From: an uncultured Prevotellaceae bacterium
Lineage (GTDB): Bacteria > Bacteroidota > Bacteroidia > Bacteroidales > Bacteroidaceae
Length of the DNA: 40,884 bases
NCBI GenBank assembly: GCA_946404865.1
Contig: CAMJFC010000022.1
Location: forward strand, 1-40,884
Direction: 5' to 3'
Made by a program: the position numbers and the translations under genes. The notes under the pieces were generated by a model. The model made no database searches. It was not told the DNA's origin and saw only the letters and a program-made list of their open reading frames with translations. Of the stretch, positions 31,775 to 40,884 are shown in pieces. Numbering within the stretch: position 1 is the first letter of the stretch; each line of letters begins with the position of its first letter.

Positions 31775-34700
31775 ATGAAAAGGCTGTTGAAGTGGTTGGG
31801 CAGAATCGTGCTCACACCTATCCTGCTGTTCATCATCTTGGTGATACTCCTTTATATTCCGCCCATACAGAATTGGGTGGCACAGAAGGTGACGGCCTAT
31901 GCATCGGAGCAGACGGGCATGGACATCAGCGTAGGACACATCAGCCTTAAATTCCCACTTGACCTTACCGTCGATGATTTCAGGGTCATCAAGACCGATT
32001 CGCTCACTGGCGCCCGCGACACCATCGCCGATGTGGGGCAATTAGTGGCCAGCGTGCAACTGATGCCGCTCTTCAAAGGACAGGTTGAGGTGGATGCGCT
32101 CGAACTGAACCGCGTGAAGGTGTTCACCAACGGTTTCATCGCGGCCGTGCGCGTCGATGGAGAGTTCGACCGGCTCTATGTGCAGAGTCATGGCGTCAAT
32201 TTAAGCGATGAACAGGTAGTGCTCAATACCGTGGAACTGCGGAAGGCAAATCTGAACATCGAATTGCAGAACGATACGGTACCGCCCGATACGACGCCGA
32301 GCGACAACCGGTGGCGCATCGTCTTGCAAAACTTGAAAATCGACGACAGCCATGTCAGTCTGCACATGCCAGGCGATACCATGCAGATTGCCGCCTATTT
32401 AGGCGAATCACAATTCAGCGACGGCGATTTTGACCTGTGGAAAGGAGAATTTAAGGTCAACAGCGTCGCCCTCCAGGACGGAGCCTTCAACATGGACTAT
32501 AATTTTGAACCTCATGCCGAAGGACTCGACTTCAACCATCTGGCGCTTTCCGATATCCAACTGAAAGCCGACTCACTCTATTTCTGTTCCCCCGATATGT
32601 ATATGGCTTTGCGCGACCTGTCCTTCCAAGAGAAGAGCGGACTCGCGCTCGACCATCTCTCCGGGGCTGTCGCACTTAATGACACCCAACTCTCTGTGCC
32701 GGCCTTTGAGATGCAGACACCCTACTCACATCTCAACGCCCACTTTGAGATGGACCTCACAGCCTTTGATGCACAAGACCCCGGCGGCCTCTATGCCACC
32801 ATCGACGGATATGTAGGGAAACCCGACCTGATGCGTGTGGCAGGACTGTCGGGCAGTATGGCACGGCAGTGGCCGAACCACCCCCTTGCCCTCAAAGGAC
32901 AGATACGCGGCAATATGCAGCATGCGTCTGTGCGTAACCTGACGGTGTCGATACCAGGGGCGTTCCAGCTGAATGCTTCCGGCACCCTCGACCATTTAGA
33001 CAATCCTTCTCAACTCAGTGCCGACCTCCGACTGAAAGGGCGCACCGACAACATCGGTTTTATCACCGCATCGCTCGACCCCGAACTCACCAAGACCGTT
33101 CGAATTCCACAAGGCATCGACCTCGACGGCACACTCACCTTCGCGTCCGACCGCTATGCCGCTGACATGCTCATCAGCCATGGCGGTGGTACGCTCGATG
33201 CAGACATCGACTTCGATGCGCAGCGGATGCAATACGATGCCGACATCACAGCACGGGCTTTCCCGCTGCAAAACTTCCTGCCCGGCATGGGACTGACAGC
33301 CCTCACGGGAACCATCAAAGCCAAAGGCGAGGGGGTTGACCCTACATCGCCCAAGACACGGTTGCAGGCTGATGCCGACATCAAACAACTGCAGTACGGC
33401 GACTTCGACCTCAGCGGAGTCAAAGCCACTGCCGACATTCAAAACGGCCATATCGATGCCGATATCGACTGCAACAACGAGATGCTCAACGGCAATATCC
33501 GCGTGGATGCGCTCAACCGTAGCGGCGACTTGCAGGCCACCGTCGTCTGCGACCTCAACCACGCCGACCTCTACCGCATGAAAATCATGGACGAGCCATG
33601 CACCGTGGCGGGATGTGCCTATCTCGACATCGCAACCGATATGAAGAACAAATATGGCATTCACGGCAACGTGAGTGACTTGCGGCTGCTCTATCAAGGC
33701 GAGGACATCAAACTGAACGAACTGGCGCTCGACGTGGAACTTGACGGCAATACGACCAGCGCTTTGGTGGAGAGCGGCGACCTCTCGCTCAACCTCTATG
33801 GCGATGCGGGATATGAGACCATCTTACGCCAACTGGGACAGTTTGCCGACGAGCTGTTCTCGCAAATGAAAAAAATGCATATCGACGACGAAGCCCTGAA
33901 GAGCAAACTGCCGAATGCACGCATCTATCTCGACAGCGGACACGATAACATCTTGTCGCAATATCTCAAACGCGAAGGCATCACCTACCACCATTTGGCC
34001 ATCGACATGACCTCGTCGCAAGAAAGCGGACTCAATGGCGACATCCTGGTCGATACGTTGCGCAATGCTGATTTGCAACTTGACCGCGTGAAGTTTCATA
34101 TCACCACCAACGATGATGGCTTCAACTACAATGCCGAGGTGACCAACGGTCCCGATAACCCCTTCTACCAACTGCGTACACTTATTGACGGTTCCATCAA
34201 CGACAATGCCGTCGCCATCAATGCTAAACTCTATGACGCCAAAGATTCTCTCGGCGTGAAACTCGGGCTGAGGGCGGCCATACAAGACAGTATGCTCGTA
34301 GTCAGGCTGGCCGACACGAACCCCGTCATCGGTTACAAGACCTTCAAGGCCAATGACGACAACTACCTCAGTCTGCGCAAAGGCAACCGGCTCTCCGCCG
34401 ACCTGACCCTCAAGGCCGCCGACGGAACAGCCGTGCAACTCTATACCAACGACGACAACTATGACGCCCAACAAGACCTTACCGTCAGCGTTCACAAACT
34501 CAACCTGGCGGAGATTGTGGCGGCCATGCCCTTCTTGCCTGATATCGCAGGCACCCTCAACGGCGACTTCCACTTGGTGAAGACCGACCGCCAACTCACC
34601 GTGTCGAGCGATATGACCGTCAACAAGATGATGTTTGAGAAAAATGCCTTGGGCGACCTCGGAACGGAGTTCGTATATATGCCTAACGAGGACGGTTCGC

Positions 34701-36454
34701 ATTATCTCGATGCCGTCATCCACAGCAACGGAATAGAAGTGGGTAATGTGATTGGTACCTATTCACCCGAAGGAAAGGGTAATCTTGATGCCAATTTCGA
34801 ACTGGCACGGATGCCGCTCAAACTGCTCAATGGTTTCATGTCCGACCAACTGCTCGGTTTCAAAGGCTATGCGGAGGGTACGCTGAAAATCAACGGTCCC
34901 TTGTCGAAACCCGACGTCAACGGCGAGTTGTTCCTCGATTCCTGCTATGTGATGAGCATGCCCTACGGCATAGAGATGCGTATCGCCGACGACCCCGTCT
35001 CCATCAAGCACAGCCGTCTGCTTTTCGAAAACTTCCAGATTTTCGACCAAAACAACACACCGCTTGAACTCAACGGCGCCTTCGACTTCTCCAATCTCGA
35101 CAGAATGACCATCGACATGCGTATGCAGGCCCGTAATTTCATGGTCATCAACGCGAAGAAGAACCCGCGCTCCGAAGCCTTCGGAAAGGCGTTCATCAAT
35201 TTCTTCGGACGGATTCAAGGACCTGTCGATGCCTTCCAGATGAGGGGTAGGGTGGATGTGCTCGGCAAGACCGACATGACCTACGTGTTGCGCGACTCTC
35301 CCCTCACCGCCGATACCAGGATGGATGAGTTGGTGAAATTCGTCGATTTCACCGACTCCACACAGCTTGTCGTGGAACGGCCGCCCGTCAGCGGACTCAA
35401 CATGGACCTCACTATCAACATCGACGAGCAGGCACACTTCGTCTGCGACCTCAATAACGATAAGCACAACTATATCGACCTGACCGGCGGAGGCGAACTG
35501 CGTATGCGCTACAACCCCACCGACAACCTGAGGCTCACAGGACGATATACCTTAGCTAACGGCGAGATGAAATACTCACTGCCCGCCATCCCGCTCAAGA
35601 CGTTCACCATCCAGGACGGCAGTTACATTGAGTTTACCGGCAACCCCGGCAACCCCAAACTGAACATCACGGCCACTGAACATGTCAAGGCTTCCGTGGC
35701 AGGCGAAGACGGCTCCGGGCGCAGTGTCGATTTCGAGTGTGGCGTGGTCATCACCAAGACGCTGCAAGATATGGGCATACAGTTCATCATCGACGCCCCC
35801 GAAGACCTGACCGTCACCAACCAACTTGGAGGCATGTCGGAAGAGGACCGTGGAAAGCTGGCTGTCACCATGCTCACCACGGGCATGTATCTCGTCGATG
35901 GCAATACCGCCGGACTGATGAACAGCGCACTCAGCTCGTATCTGCAAAGTGAAATCAACAACATCACGGGCAACGCATTGCGCTCGCTCGACCTCAGTAT
36001 CGGCGTGGACAATGCCTTTGATGCCACTGGCAACATGCACACCGACTACTCCTTCAAGTTCTCCAAACGCTTCTGGAACAACAGACTGCGCGTGGAAATC
36101 GGCGGAAAGGTTTCGACGGGCAACGATGTGCAGCGGCATAACCAGTCGTTCTTTAACAACGTGACCTTCGAATACCGGCTCAGTGACACCAGCAACAAAT
36201 ACATCAAGGTGTTCTACGACAGAAACACGTACGACTGGCTGGAAGGCGAGGTGGGCGAGTTCGGCGCCGGTTTCCTCTGGCGGAGGAAACTCGACCGGTT
36301 GATTGACATTTTCAATTTCAAGAGCGATGACAGCGCAAGGATGCCGCAGCGGCCTATGTCGCGCGACTCGGTGACGGCTGCACCCGGGCGCGACGCCATA
36401 CGCAGAACGAACCTGCGCAGTGACACCATCCCATCAAACGACACGACCCCATGA
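31775..36454 (+). CDS. tamB: TamB-family translocation/assembly module protein
   Basis: This 1559-residue inner-membrane-anchored protein has a single N-terminal helix (ILTPILLFIILVILLYI region, about 8-30). A long run of AsmA-like beta-repeat follows (periplasm-spanning groove), and the C-terminal DUF490/TamB domain covers about 1100-1500. The bridge is thought to move phospholipids and help insert outer-membrane proteins, working with the TamA-type barrel encoded next. The last 4 bp overlap the tamL start (ATGA), so the partners are translated together. The final 50 residues are an Arg/Ser/Thr-rich tail of unknown use. Confidence 0.92.
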   Translation: MKRLLKWLGRIVLTPILLFIILVILLYIPPIQNWVAQKVTAYASEQTGMDISVGHISLKFPLDLTVDDFRVIKTDSLTGARDTIADVGQLVASVQLMPLFKGQVEVDALELNRVKVFTNGFIAAVRVDGEFDRLYVQSHGVNLSDEQVVLNTVELRKANLNIELQNDTVPPDTTPSDNRWRIVLQNLKIDDSHVSLHMPGDTMQIAAYLGESQFSDGDFDLWKGEFKVNSVALQDGAFNMDYNFEPHAEGLDFNHLALSDIQLKADSLYFCSPDMYMALRDLSFQEKSGLALDHLSGAVALNDTQLSVPAFEMQTPYSHLNAHFEMDLTAFDAQDPGGLYATIDGYVGKPDLMRVAGLSGSMARQWPNHPLALKGQIRGNMQHASVRNLTVSIPGAFQLNASGTLDHLDNPSQLSADLRLKGRTDNIGFITASLDPELTKTVRIPQGIDLDGTLTFASDRYAADMLISHGGGTLDADIDFDAQRMQYDADITARAFPLQNFLPGMGLTALTGTIKAKGEGVDPTSPKTRLQADADIKQLQYGDFDLSGVKATADIQNGHIDADIDCNNEMLNGNIRVDALNRSGDLQATVVCDLNHADLYRMKIMDEPCTVAGCAYLDIATDMKNKYGIHGNVSDLRLLYQGEDIKLNELALDVELDGNTTSALVESGDLSLNLYGDAGYETILRQLGQFADELFSQMKKMHIDDEALKSKLPNARIYLDSGHDNILSQYLKREGITYHHLAIDMTSSQESGLNGDILVDTLRNADLQLDRVKFHITTNDDGFNYNAEVTNGPDNPFYQLRTLIDGSINDNAVAINAKLYDAKDSLGVKLGLRAAIQDSMLVVRLADTNPVIGYKTFKANDDNYLSLRKGNRLSADLTLKAADGTAVQLYTNDDNYDAQQDLTVSVHKLNLAEIVAAMPFLPDIAGTLNGDFHLVKTDRQLTVSSDMTVNKMMFEKNALGDLGTEFVYMPNEDGSHYLDAVIHSNGIEVGNVIGTYSPEGKGNLDANFELARMPLKLLNGFMSDQLLGFKGYAEGTLKINGPLSKPDVNGELFLDSCYVMSMPYGIEMRIADDPVSIKHSRLLFENFQIFDQNNTPLELNGAFDFSNLDRMTIDMRMQARNFMVINAKKNPRSEAFGKAFINFFGRIQGPVDAFQMRGRVDVLGKTDMTYVLRDSPLTADTRMDELVKFVDFTDSTQLVVERPPVSGLNMDLTINIDEQAHFVCDLNNDKHNYIDLTGGGELRMRYNPTDNLRLTGRYTLANGEMKYSLPAIPLKTFTIQDGSYIEFTGNPGNPKLNITATEHVKASVAGEDGSGRSVDFECGVVITKTLQDMGIQFIIDAPEDLTVTNQLGGMSEEDRGKLAVTMLTTGMYLVDGNTAGLMNSALSSYLQSEINNITGNALRSLDLSIGVDNAFDATGNMHTDYSFKFSKRFWNNRLRVEIGGKVSTGNDVQRHNQSFFNNVTFEYRLSDTSNKYIKVFYDRNTYDWLEGEVGEFGAGFLWRRKLDRLIDIFNFKSDDSARMPQRPMSRDSVTAAPGRDAIRRTNLRSDTIPSNDTTP

Positions 36455-38850
36455 GAATCATGATTGACCATATACACCATATTCTGCGCACGGGCTCACG
36501 CCGCTGGCGCCATGCTGGAGCACTGCTCGCGGCAGCACTGTTCGCGGCGGCCTGTTCCACCACCAGCAGTGTGCCTGAGGGTGAATACCTCTACGTGGGC
36601 ATCGACAAGGTGACATATACTAATTACGAGCCTGGTACCCAAGCCGACTATACACAGAGCGAGGTGAGCGCAGCGCTCGACTGCGAACCCAACGGAGCAC
36701 TCTTCGGCAGTTCATACTACCGCACCCCCTTCCCCTATGCGCTGTGGATTTATAACGCTTTCCATAAGTCGGAAACGGGATTCGGAAAATGGATGCTCAA
36801 CTCGTTCGGTAAAGAGCCCGTGCTCATGTCCGTCGTGAACCCCGAACTGCGGAGCGCAGTGGCGAAATCGACGCTGAAGTCGCACGGATATATGCATGGC
36901 GTGGTGGACTATGAAATCATCCAGCGGAAAAATCCCAAAAAGCAAAAAGTGTCTTACAAGGTCGATATGGGCCATCTCTTCACGGTCGATACGCTCGAAT
37001 ACATCAACTTCCCCACACAGGCGCAGCAAATCATCGACAGCACATACAATGAACGGCTCGTGCGTCGCGGTGTGCCTTTCGATGTGGAGACACTCAACGG
37101 TGAGCGCGAACGGCTCACCAACCTCTTCCGCAACAACGGTTATTTCTATTTCCAGACGGGATACTCGTCGTATCTCGCCGACACCATTGCCGTGCCAGGA
37201 CAGGTGCAACTGAAACTGCAAATGGCCGACAGTATCCCGCCAGAGGCAATGCGCAAGTGGTACATCGGAAAACGGGACATCTACCTCAAGCGCAACTTTA
37301 TGGAGAAAACCGACAGCAGCCGTGTCTTGAGGCGTTCGGCCACCACCATACACTACAACGGGAAGAAATCGCCGCTGAGAATCGGCACGCTGCTCAACGG
37401 ACTGAAGATCAGGCACGGAAACGCCTTCTGTTACGACGATTATGAGGAGTCGGTCAGCAAGCTCACAGGCAACAACATCTTCAGTATGGTCGATTTCAAA
37501 TTCATACCGCGCGACAGTACCGAGCAGTGCGACACGCTCGACCTTGAAGTGAACTGCGTCTTCGACAAGCCCTACGACTTCTACGTCGAGACCAACTTAG
37601 CGGGGAAGACCACGGGTTTCTTAGGTCCCCAGTTGGTTCTCGGTCTGACCAAACGCAACGCTTTCCACGGCGGTGAGAACCTCGACATCAATCTGCACGG
37701 CAGTTATGAGTGGCAACTCAACCGCAACGACCGCAACAACGGCAGAATCGACTCGTATGCCTACGGCTTCGATGTGTCGCTCGAACTGCCCCGGTTGCTC
37801 ATGCCTACTTTCATCCTGCCCACACGGCGGAGTGGTACGGGTCCGCGGCGTCCCCGGTTCTATTCCACACCTTCCACGCTCATCAAGGTGAGCAGCGACA
37901 TCGTTAAACGCTCGGGCTATTTCACCAGACATGTTGTTTCGGGAGAACTCGCTTACACCATACAGTCGTCGGAAACACTGCGTCATAAGTTTTCACCCCT
38001 CATCCTTGAATTCAACTATTTGCGCAATGTATCGCAGGATTATGCCTTGCTGCTTCTGAATAACCCCAACCTGTTTTTCACCATGGCCGACCTCTTTGTG
38101 CCTAAGATGCGTTACACCGTCACGTACACCAGTCCGCGGAGTTACCGCAACCCCATCAATTGGGAGACCACCGTCAGCGAGGCGGGCAACGTGCTCTCGC
38201 TCGGTTATATGGCTTTCGGACAAAAATGGAATGAGGTAGGCAAGAAGATGTTCAGCAATCCCTATGCGCAGTTTGTCAAACTCGAGACAGACTTCACCAA
38301 GACGTGGCGACTGTCTGAAAGCTCATCTCTCGTGGGACATGCCAATTTGGGTGCCGCGTGGTACTATGGCAACTCCGACGACCTGCCTTATACAGAGGCG
38401 TTCTATGCCGGTGGTGCCAATAATGTGAGGGCTTTCTCGCTGCGGTCGTTCGGTCCGGGTTCGTACGATGTGGATGATGAATTTAAGGACTGGGGTTTCG
38501 CGTTGCGGATGGGTTCGATGAAACTGTTGGGCAACTTAGAGTTTCGCTCACGCTTGTGGGGCAACCTCCAATGGGCGCTCTTCCTCGATGCGGGCAATGT
38601 GTGGTATATTCAAGGCGACGAGGATGGTGACCTTGACCCCGGGATGAAGTTCCATTTCAAAAACCTCTTCGACGACCTCGCCCTTGGCACCGGTATCGGA
38701 CTGCGTTACGACCTCGATTTCTTTGTCATCCGTTTAGACTGGGGTATCGGCCTCCACTTACCTTACGACACAGGGAAGAGCGGCTATTTCAATATCCCCA
38801 AATTCAGCGACGGACAAAGTCTGCACCTCGCCATCGGCTACCCGTTCTAA
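36451..38850 (+). CDS. tamL: TamL, lipoprotein form of TamA (BamA-like barrel)
   Basis: This 799-residue Omp85-family protein has POTRA-like domains (about 40-390) and a C-terminal 16-strand barrel (about 400-799). The start carries a Bacteroidetes-type lipobox (LFAAAC35S), the hallmark of TamL, which replaces TamA in this phylum. It would form an outer-membrane channel or assembly site coupled to TamB. A short Arg/His-rich region precedes the signal sequence; a later in-frame Met could be the true start, but the ATGA overlap with tamB supports 36451. It ends 10 bp before the convergent BrxL gene, with no terminator between. Confidence 0.92.
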   Translation: MRIMIDHIHHILRTGSRRWRHAGALLAAALFAAACSTTSSVPEGEYLYVGIDKVTYTNYEPGTQADYTQSEVSAALDCEPNGALFGSSYYRTPFPYALWIYNAFHKSETGFGKWMLNSFGKEPVLMSVVNPELRSAVAKSTLKSHGYMHGVVDYEIIQRKNPKKQKVSYKVDMGHLFTVDTLEYINFPTQAQQIIDSTYNERLVRRGVPFDVETLNGERERLTNLFRNNGYFYFQTGYSSYLADTIAVPGQVQLKLQMADSIPPEAMRKWYIGKRDIYLKRNFMEKTDSSRVLRRSATTIHYNGKKSPLRIGTLLNGLKIRHGNAFCYDDYEESVSKLTGNNIFSMVDFKFIPRDSTEQCDTLDLEVNCVFDKPYDFYVETNLAGKTTGFLGPQLVLGLTKRNAFHGGENLDINLHGSYEWQLNRNDRNNGRIDSYAYGFDVSLELPRLLMPTFILPTRRSGTGPRRPRFYSTPSTLIKVSSDIVKRSGYFTRHVVSGELAYTIQSSETLRHKFSPLILEFNYLRNVSQDYALLLLNNPNLFFTMADLFVPKMRYTVTYTSPRSYRNPINWETTVSEAGNVLSLGYMAFGQKWNEVGKKMFSNPYAQFVKLETDFTKTWRLSESSSLVGHANLGAAWYYGNSDDLPYTEAFYAGGANNVRAFSLRSFGPGSYDVDDEFKDWGFALRMGSMKLLGNLEFRSRLWGNLQWALFLDAGNVWYIQGDEDGDLDPGMKFHFKNLFDDLALGTGIGLRYDLDFFVIRLDWGIGLHLPYDTGKSGYFNIPKFSDGQSLHLAIGYPF

Positions 38851-38860
38851 CGGTCTTTAT

Positions 38861-40884
38861 CTATTCCTGAATATACGTCACTGAGAACTCTCGGCATCGG
38901 CGGTTGACCTGTCGAGTATTGCTGAGAGAAAAGCGGGAATACTTGTCAAAGATGTCAAGGCCACGTGAGAGGACGATTTTCCATCCGTTATCAAGTTGGA
39001 TGAAGCGGTCATGGTCGGCATCGAAATGATAGGTGAACTCCACGCCATAGGTTTCCAGTTCGGCGGCGAGATCATCAAAGATGTCAATCATCTCGGGGAT
39101 GTTCTCATCATCGTTCTGCGTATGCAGTTCGATAGATATTTCCTCGGATTCACACCGGTCACGAATGGTCTGAATCAGTTCCACCAGGTTGTCAATTTGG
39201 AAGTGCATACGGATATACGGGTCGGTGATGACAATATGCTTAGCCGTTTCAAGATAGTCACCGAACAGACGGTCGTAAGATACGTTCTTTTGGTTGGCGC
39301 GAATCTCCACATATTTGGAAGCTAATTGTTTCTTGGGTTTCTCTGTTGGAATAGAGGGTTGTTTCGCTTCCTCTTCCGTCCCTTTGGTTAGAGATCCGTC
39401 TCCTGGTACTTTCTCCGGTTCTGGCTCTTGGCTCCTTTCATGTTCCGGCACGAAGTCATTTTCTATCTGCTCCAGTGTCTTGACGGTTTTCTTTTCACCT
39501 GTTTTCACACAAATGTACTCAAACTTCGCTGGTTCCGCCTTGAAGGTTTCGTCAATGACATAGAGCTGGTCTTTCACACGCTTGCGACTCTCGGCCGCGA
39601 AGTCCACCAACTCGTATGCTTCTGCATCAGTCATTTTGCCATTAGGATAGAGCAGTTTCACCATTCCCGAGAAAGTCTTGCGTATGGCAAGACTGTCACG
39701 TTCCGACAAAGACCCGTCAAATTTGGCATAATCTTTCAGCATAGAAGTGAGGTCGCGATTGCGAAGCTCATGCAACACAGCAGCAATATAGTCTGTAATC
39801 AGTCCGTAGCCCTTTGAGAAACTGTCTTTCTTTAACATCTTAATTTCCCATCCCGGATTATAGAGATGGATGCGGTCAAGGAAAGCACCTTTAATAAACG
39901 AGGTGGGGATACTCTCAAACAGATGACTGGATCGGAGCATATAAGGCACAGTATGTTTGGTGTTGCCCACAAATGACATCGACGCACTTGCTTCGTGTGT
40001 TCCCTTGCCACGGTTGAATGCTTTATTAGCAAGGTAGTTCTGCATCGTGTCAATCAACACGGCATCCACCGAGCGCCCTTTCTGCTGTTCAAATTCGTCC
40101 CAGGCAACCACGTCCCAGTAGCCGACAAGTCCTAACTCTTCATGTTTTCCTGACATACGTACGAATAATCGAGCAGAAGTCACGTCACCACCACTGACCA
40201 ATACGCCGTATGGTGACAGCTCCTGGAACACGTGGCTCTTGCCAGTTCCTTTAGGACCGAGTTCTACAAAGTTGAAGTTGTTTTCGACATGAGGGAGAAG
40301 ACGAGCCAGCGTGATGAATTTTTCTCTTCGGTTCATATTGTCGGGATTCAGGCCTACTGTGTGCATCAAAAAATCAAGCCATTCTTCTGTGGTGAAGTTT
40401 TGGCGTTGCTCGATGAACTCCTCCAAGTCAATGTTTGAGATTTGAATGGGTTTCAATGTCTGTATATCCCATCTTACCTTGACATCTTCGCCGGGGATAT
40501 AACCGATGGTGACGATGCACCACACGCCATTTCCCGACAACAACTTGGGATTTTTGCGTACATAATCTGTACCAATGGGTACACCGCTCAATGCAAGGTT
40601 GGCGAAGGTGGCATGGTATTCGTCGGCCTTTTCATTCAGCGTCACCGATATTTTATCAATCACACGGTGCTTACCGGCTTCACGTATCTTGCCTTTCACC
40701 GACTCCGCTTCTGCTCGGTGGACGTAGTTGTTTTGGATTACCGACTTGACTTTCTCCAGCCCCATCTCAATGGCTTCCTCATCGTCGGTGGCACAGTACT
40801 GGCCTAAAAGATATTCCAGTACATATGTTGGAACAGGAAGACCACCCTTCACCTGAAAAGCGAGGTCTTTTCTTACCACTTTGC
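38861..40884 (-). CDS. brxL: BrxL-type AAA+ ATPase with C-terminal MIT_C-like domain (5' end cut)
   Basis: The 5' end is cut by the window edge: the first visible residues read KVVRKDL, which matches the inside of BrxL proteins, so the GTG at 40879 is not the start. A BrxL N-terminal domain covers about 1-200 (numbering from 40879). The AAA+ core has Walker A GPKGTGKS (208-215), Walker B VVAWDEFE (257-264) and a sensor N306. An acidic Pro/Glu/Lys linker (about 475-520) follows. The last 145 residues match MIT_C, a phospholipase-D-like fold, with the segment HDRFIQLDNGWKIVLSRGLD. No Lon (S16) protease motif is seen. BrxL is a BREX phage-defence component; the other genes would lie to the right, outside the window. 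Confidence 0.88.
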   Translation of the reverse strand, partial: KVVRKDLAFQVKGGLPVPTYVLEYLLGQYCATDDEEAIEMGLEKVKSVIQNNYVHRAEAESVKGKIREAGKHRVIDKISVTLNEKADEYHATFANLALSGVPIGTDYVRKNPKLLSGNGVWCIVTIGYIPGEDVKVRWDIQTLKPIQISNIDLEEFIEQRQNFTTEEWLDFLMHTVGLNPDNMNRREKFITLARLLPHVENNFNFVELGPKGTGKSHVFQELSPYGVLVSGGDVTSARLFVRMSGKHEELGLVGYWDVVAWDEFEQQKGRSVDAVLIDTMQNYLANKAFNRGKGTHEASASMSFVGNTKHTVPYMLRSSHLFESIPTSFIKGAFLDRIHLYNPGWEIKMLKKDSFSKGYGLITDYIAAVLHELRNRDLTSMLKDYAKFDGSLSERDSLAIRKTFSGMVKLLYPNGKMTDAEAYELVDFAAESRKRVKDQLYVIDETFKAEPAKFEYICVKTGEKKTVKTLEQIENDFVPEHERSQEPEPEKVPGDGSLTKGTEEEAKQPSIPTEKPKKQLASKYVEIRANQKNVSYDRLFGDYLETAKHIVITDPYIRMHFQIDNLVELIQTIRDRCESEEISIELHTQNDDENIPEMIDIFDDLAAELETYGVEFTYHFDADHDRFIQLDNGWKIVLSRGLDIFDKYSRFSLSNTRQVNRRCREFSVTYIQE

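Noticed and set aside
31897..36139. Long open frames opposite tamB
   Set aside because: They mirror the codon pattern of tamB on the other strand and show no recognisable protein family.
40877..40879. GTG as the start codon of the BrxL gene
   Set aside because: The frame stays open to the window edge, and the residues around it (KVVRKDL) match the interior of BrxL proteins, so the gene continues outside.

Overview
The window looks like a chromosomal segment of a Bacteroidales bacterium, most likely from the Prevotella/Segatella group. The evidence is a SusC/SusD pair, a BACON-domain lipoprotein, a lipoprotein form of TamA (TamL), a SusR-like DUF6377 regulator, and repeated Bacteroidetes-type promoters (TTTG or TTG, 19-21 bp, then TAnnTTTG). 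Taxonomy is inferred from gene content only. Most of the window is moderately GC-rich. The 3950-4500 gap is strikingly AT-rich, and by eye the last gene (38861 to the end) is also less GC-rich than its neighbours.

Left part (1-10502): a Ro60/Rsr-type TROVE plus vWA protein is preceded by a structured leader. At 411-501 this leader can fold into a bulged stem capped by a module resembling the D arm and anticodon arm of tRNA-Lys, a good candidate for its Y RNA. Next come an HsdR-N-like nuclease-fold protein and holA, which diverge from a perfect 22-bp inverted repeat. They are followed by an XRE-type regulator, the pyrK-pyrD dihydroorotate dehydrogenase pair, and (minus strand) aroC with a SlyD-like prolyl isomerase. 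Two very small genes (37 and 29 codons) with their own signals follow, then rsmA.

Middle part (10513-23471): a minus-strand polysaccharide utilization locus reads susC, susD, a surface glycan-binding lipoprotein with three related modules, a GH16 lipoprotein, a GH3 beta-glucosidase, and a membrane-anchored SusR-like regulator. The enzymes point to a beta-glucan such as laminarin or mixed-linkage glucan: surface GH16 cuts the polymer, SusCD imports oligosaccharides, and periplasmic GH3 releases glucose. A 16-bp inverted repeat just upstream of the susC promoter is a plausible operator, and the inferred susC leader carries 8-bp tandem repeats.

Right part (23472-40884): a PP2C-like protein overlaps a histidine acid phosphatase gene. 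Then come a two-TM protein of unknown function, a secreted protein followed by a 56-residue peptide gene, an initiator-type tRNA-Met, and a TetR regulator. A fabG-rluA-tamB-tamL run has almost no spacing and links fatty-acid synthesis, RNA modification and outer-membrane assembly. The window ends inside a BrxL-type AAA+ gene from a BREX-like defence island, convergent with tamL and only 10 bp away. Its C-terminus is an MIT_C-like domain rather than a Lon protease.

The observations most worth following are the Ro60-linked tRNA-mimic RNA and its tandem relatives, the BrxL-MIT_C fusion, the small peptide genes, and a bipartite G-rich/C-rich intergenic repeat found at least three times.
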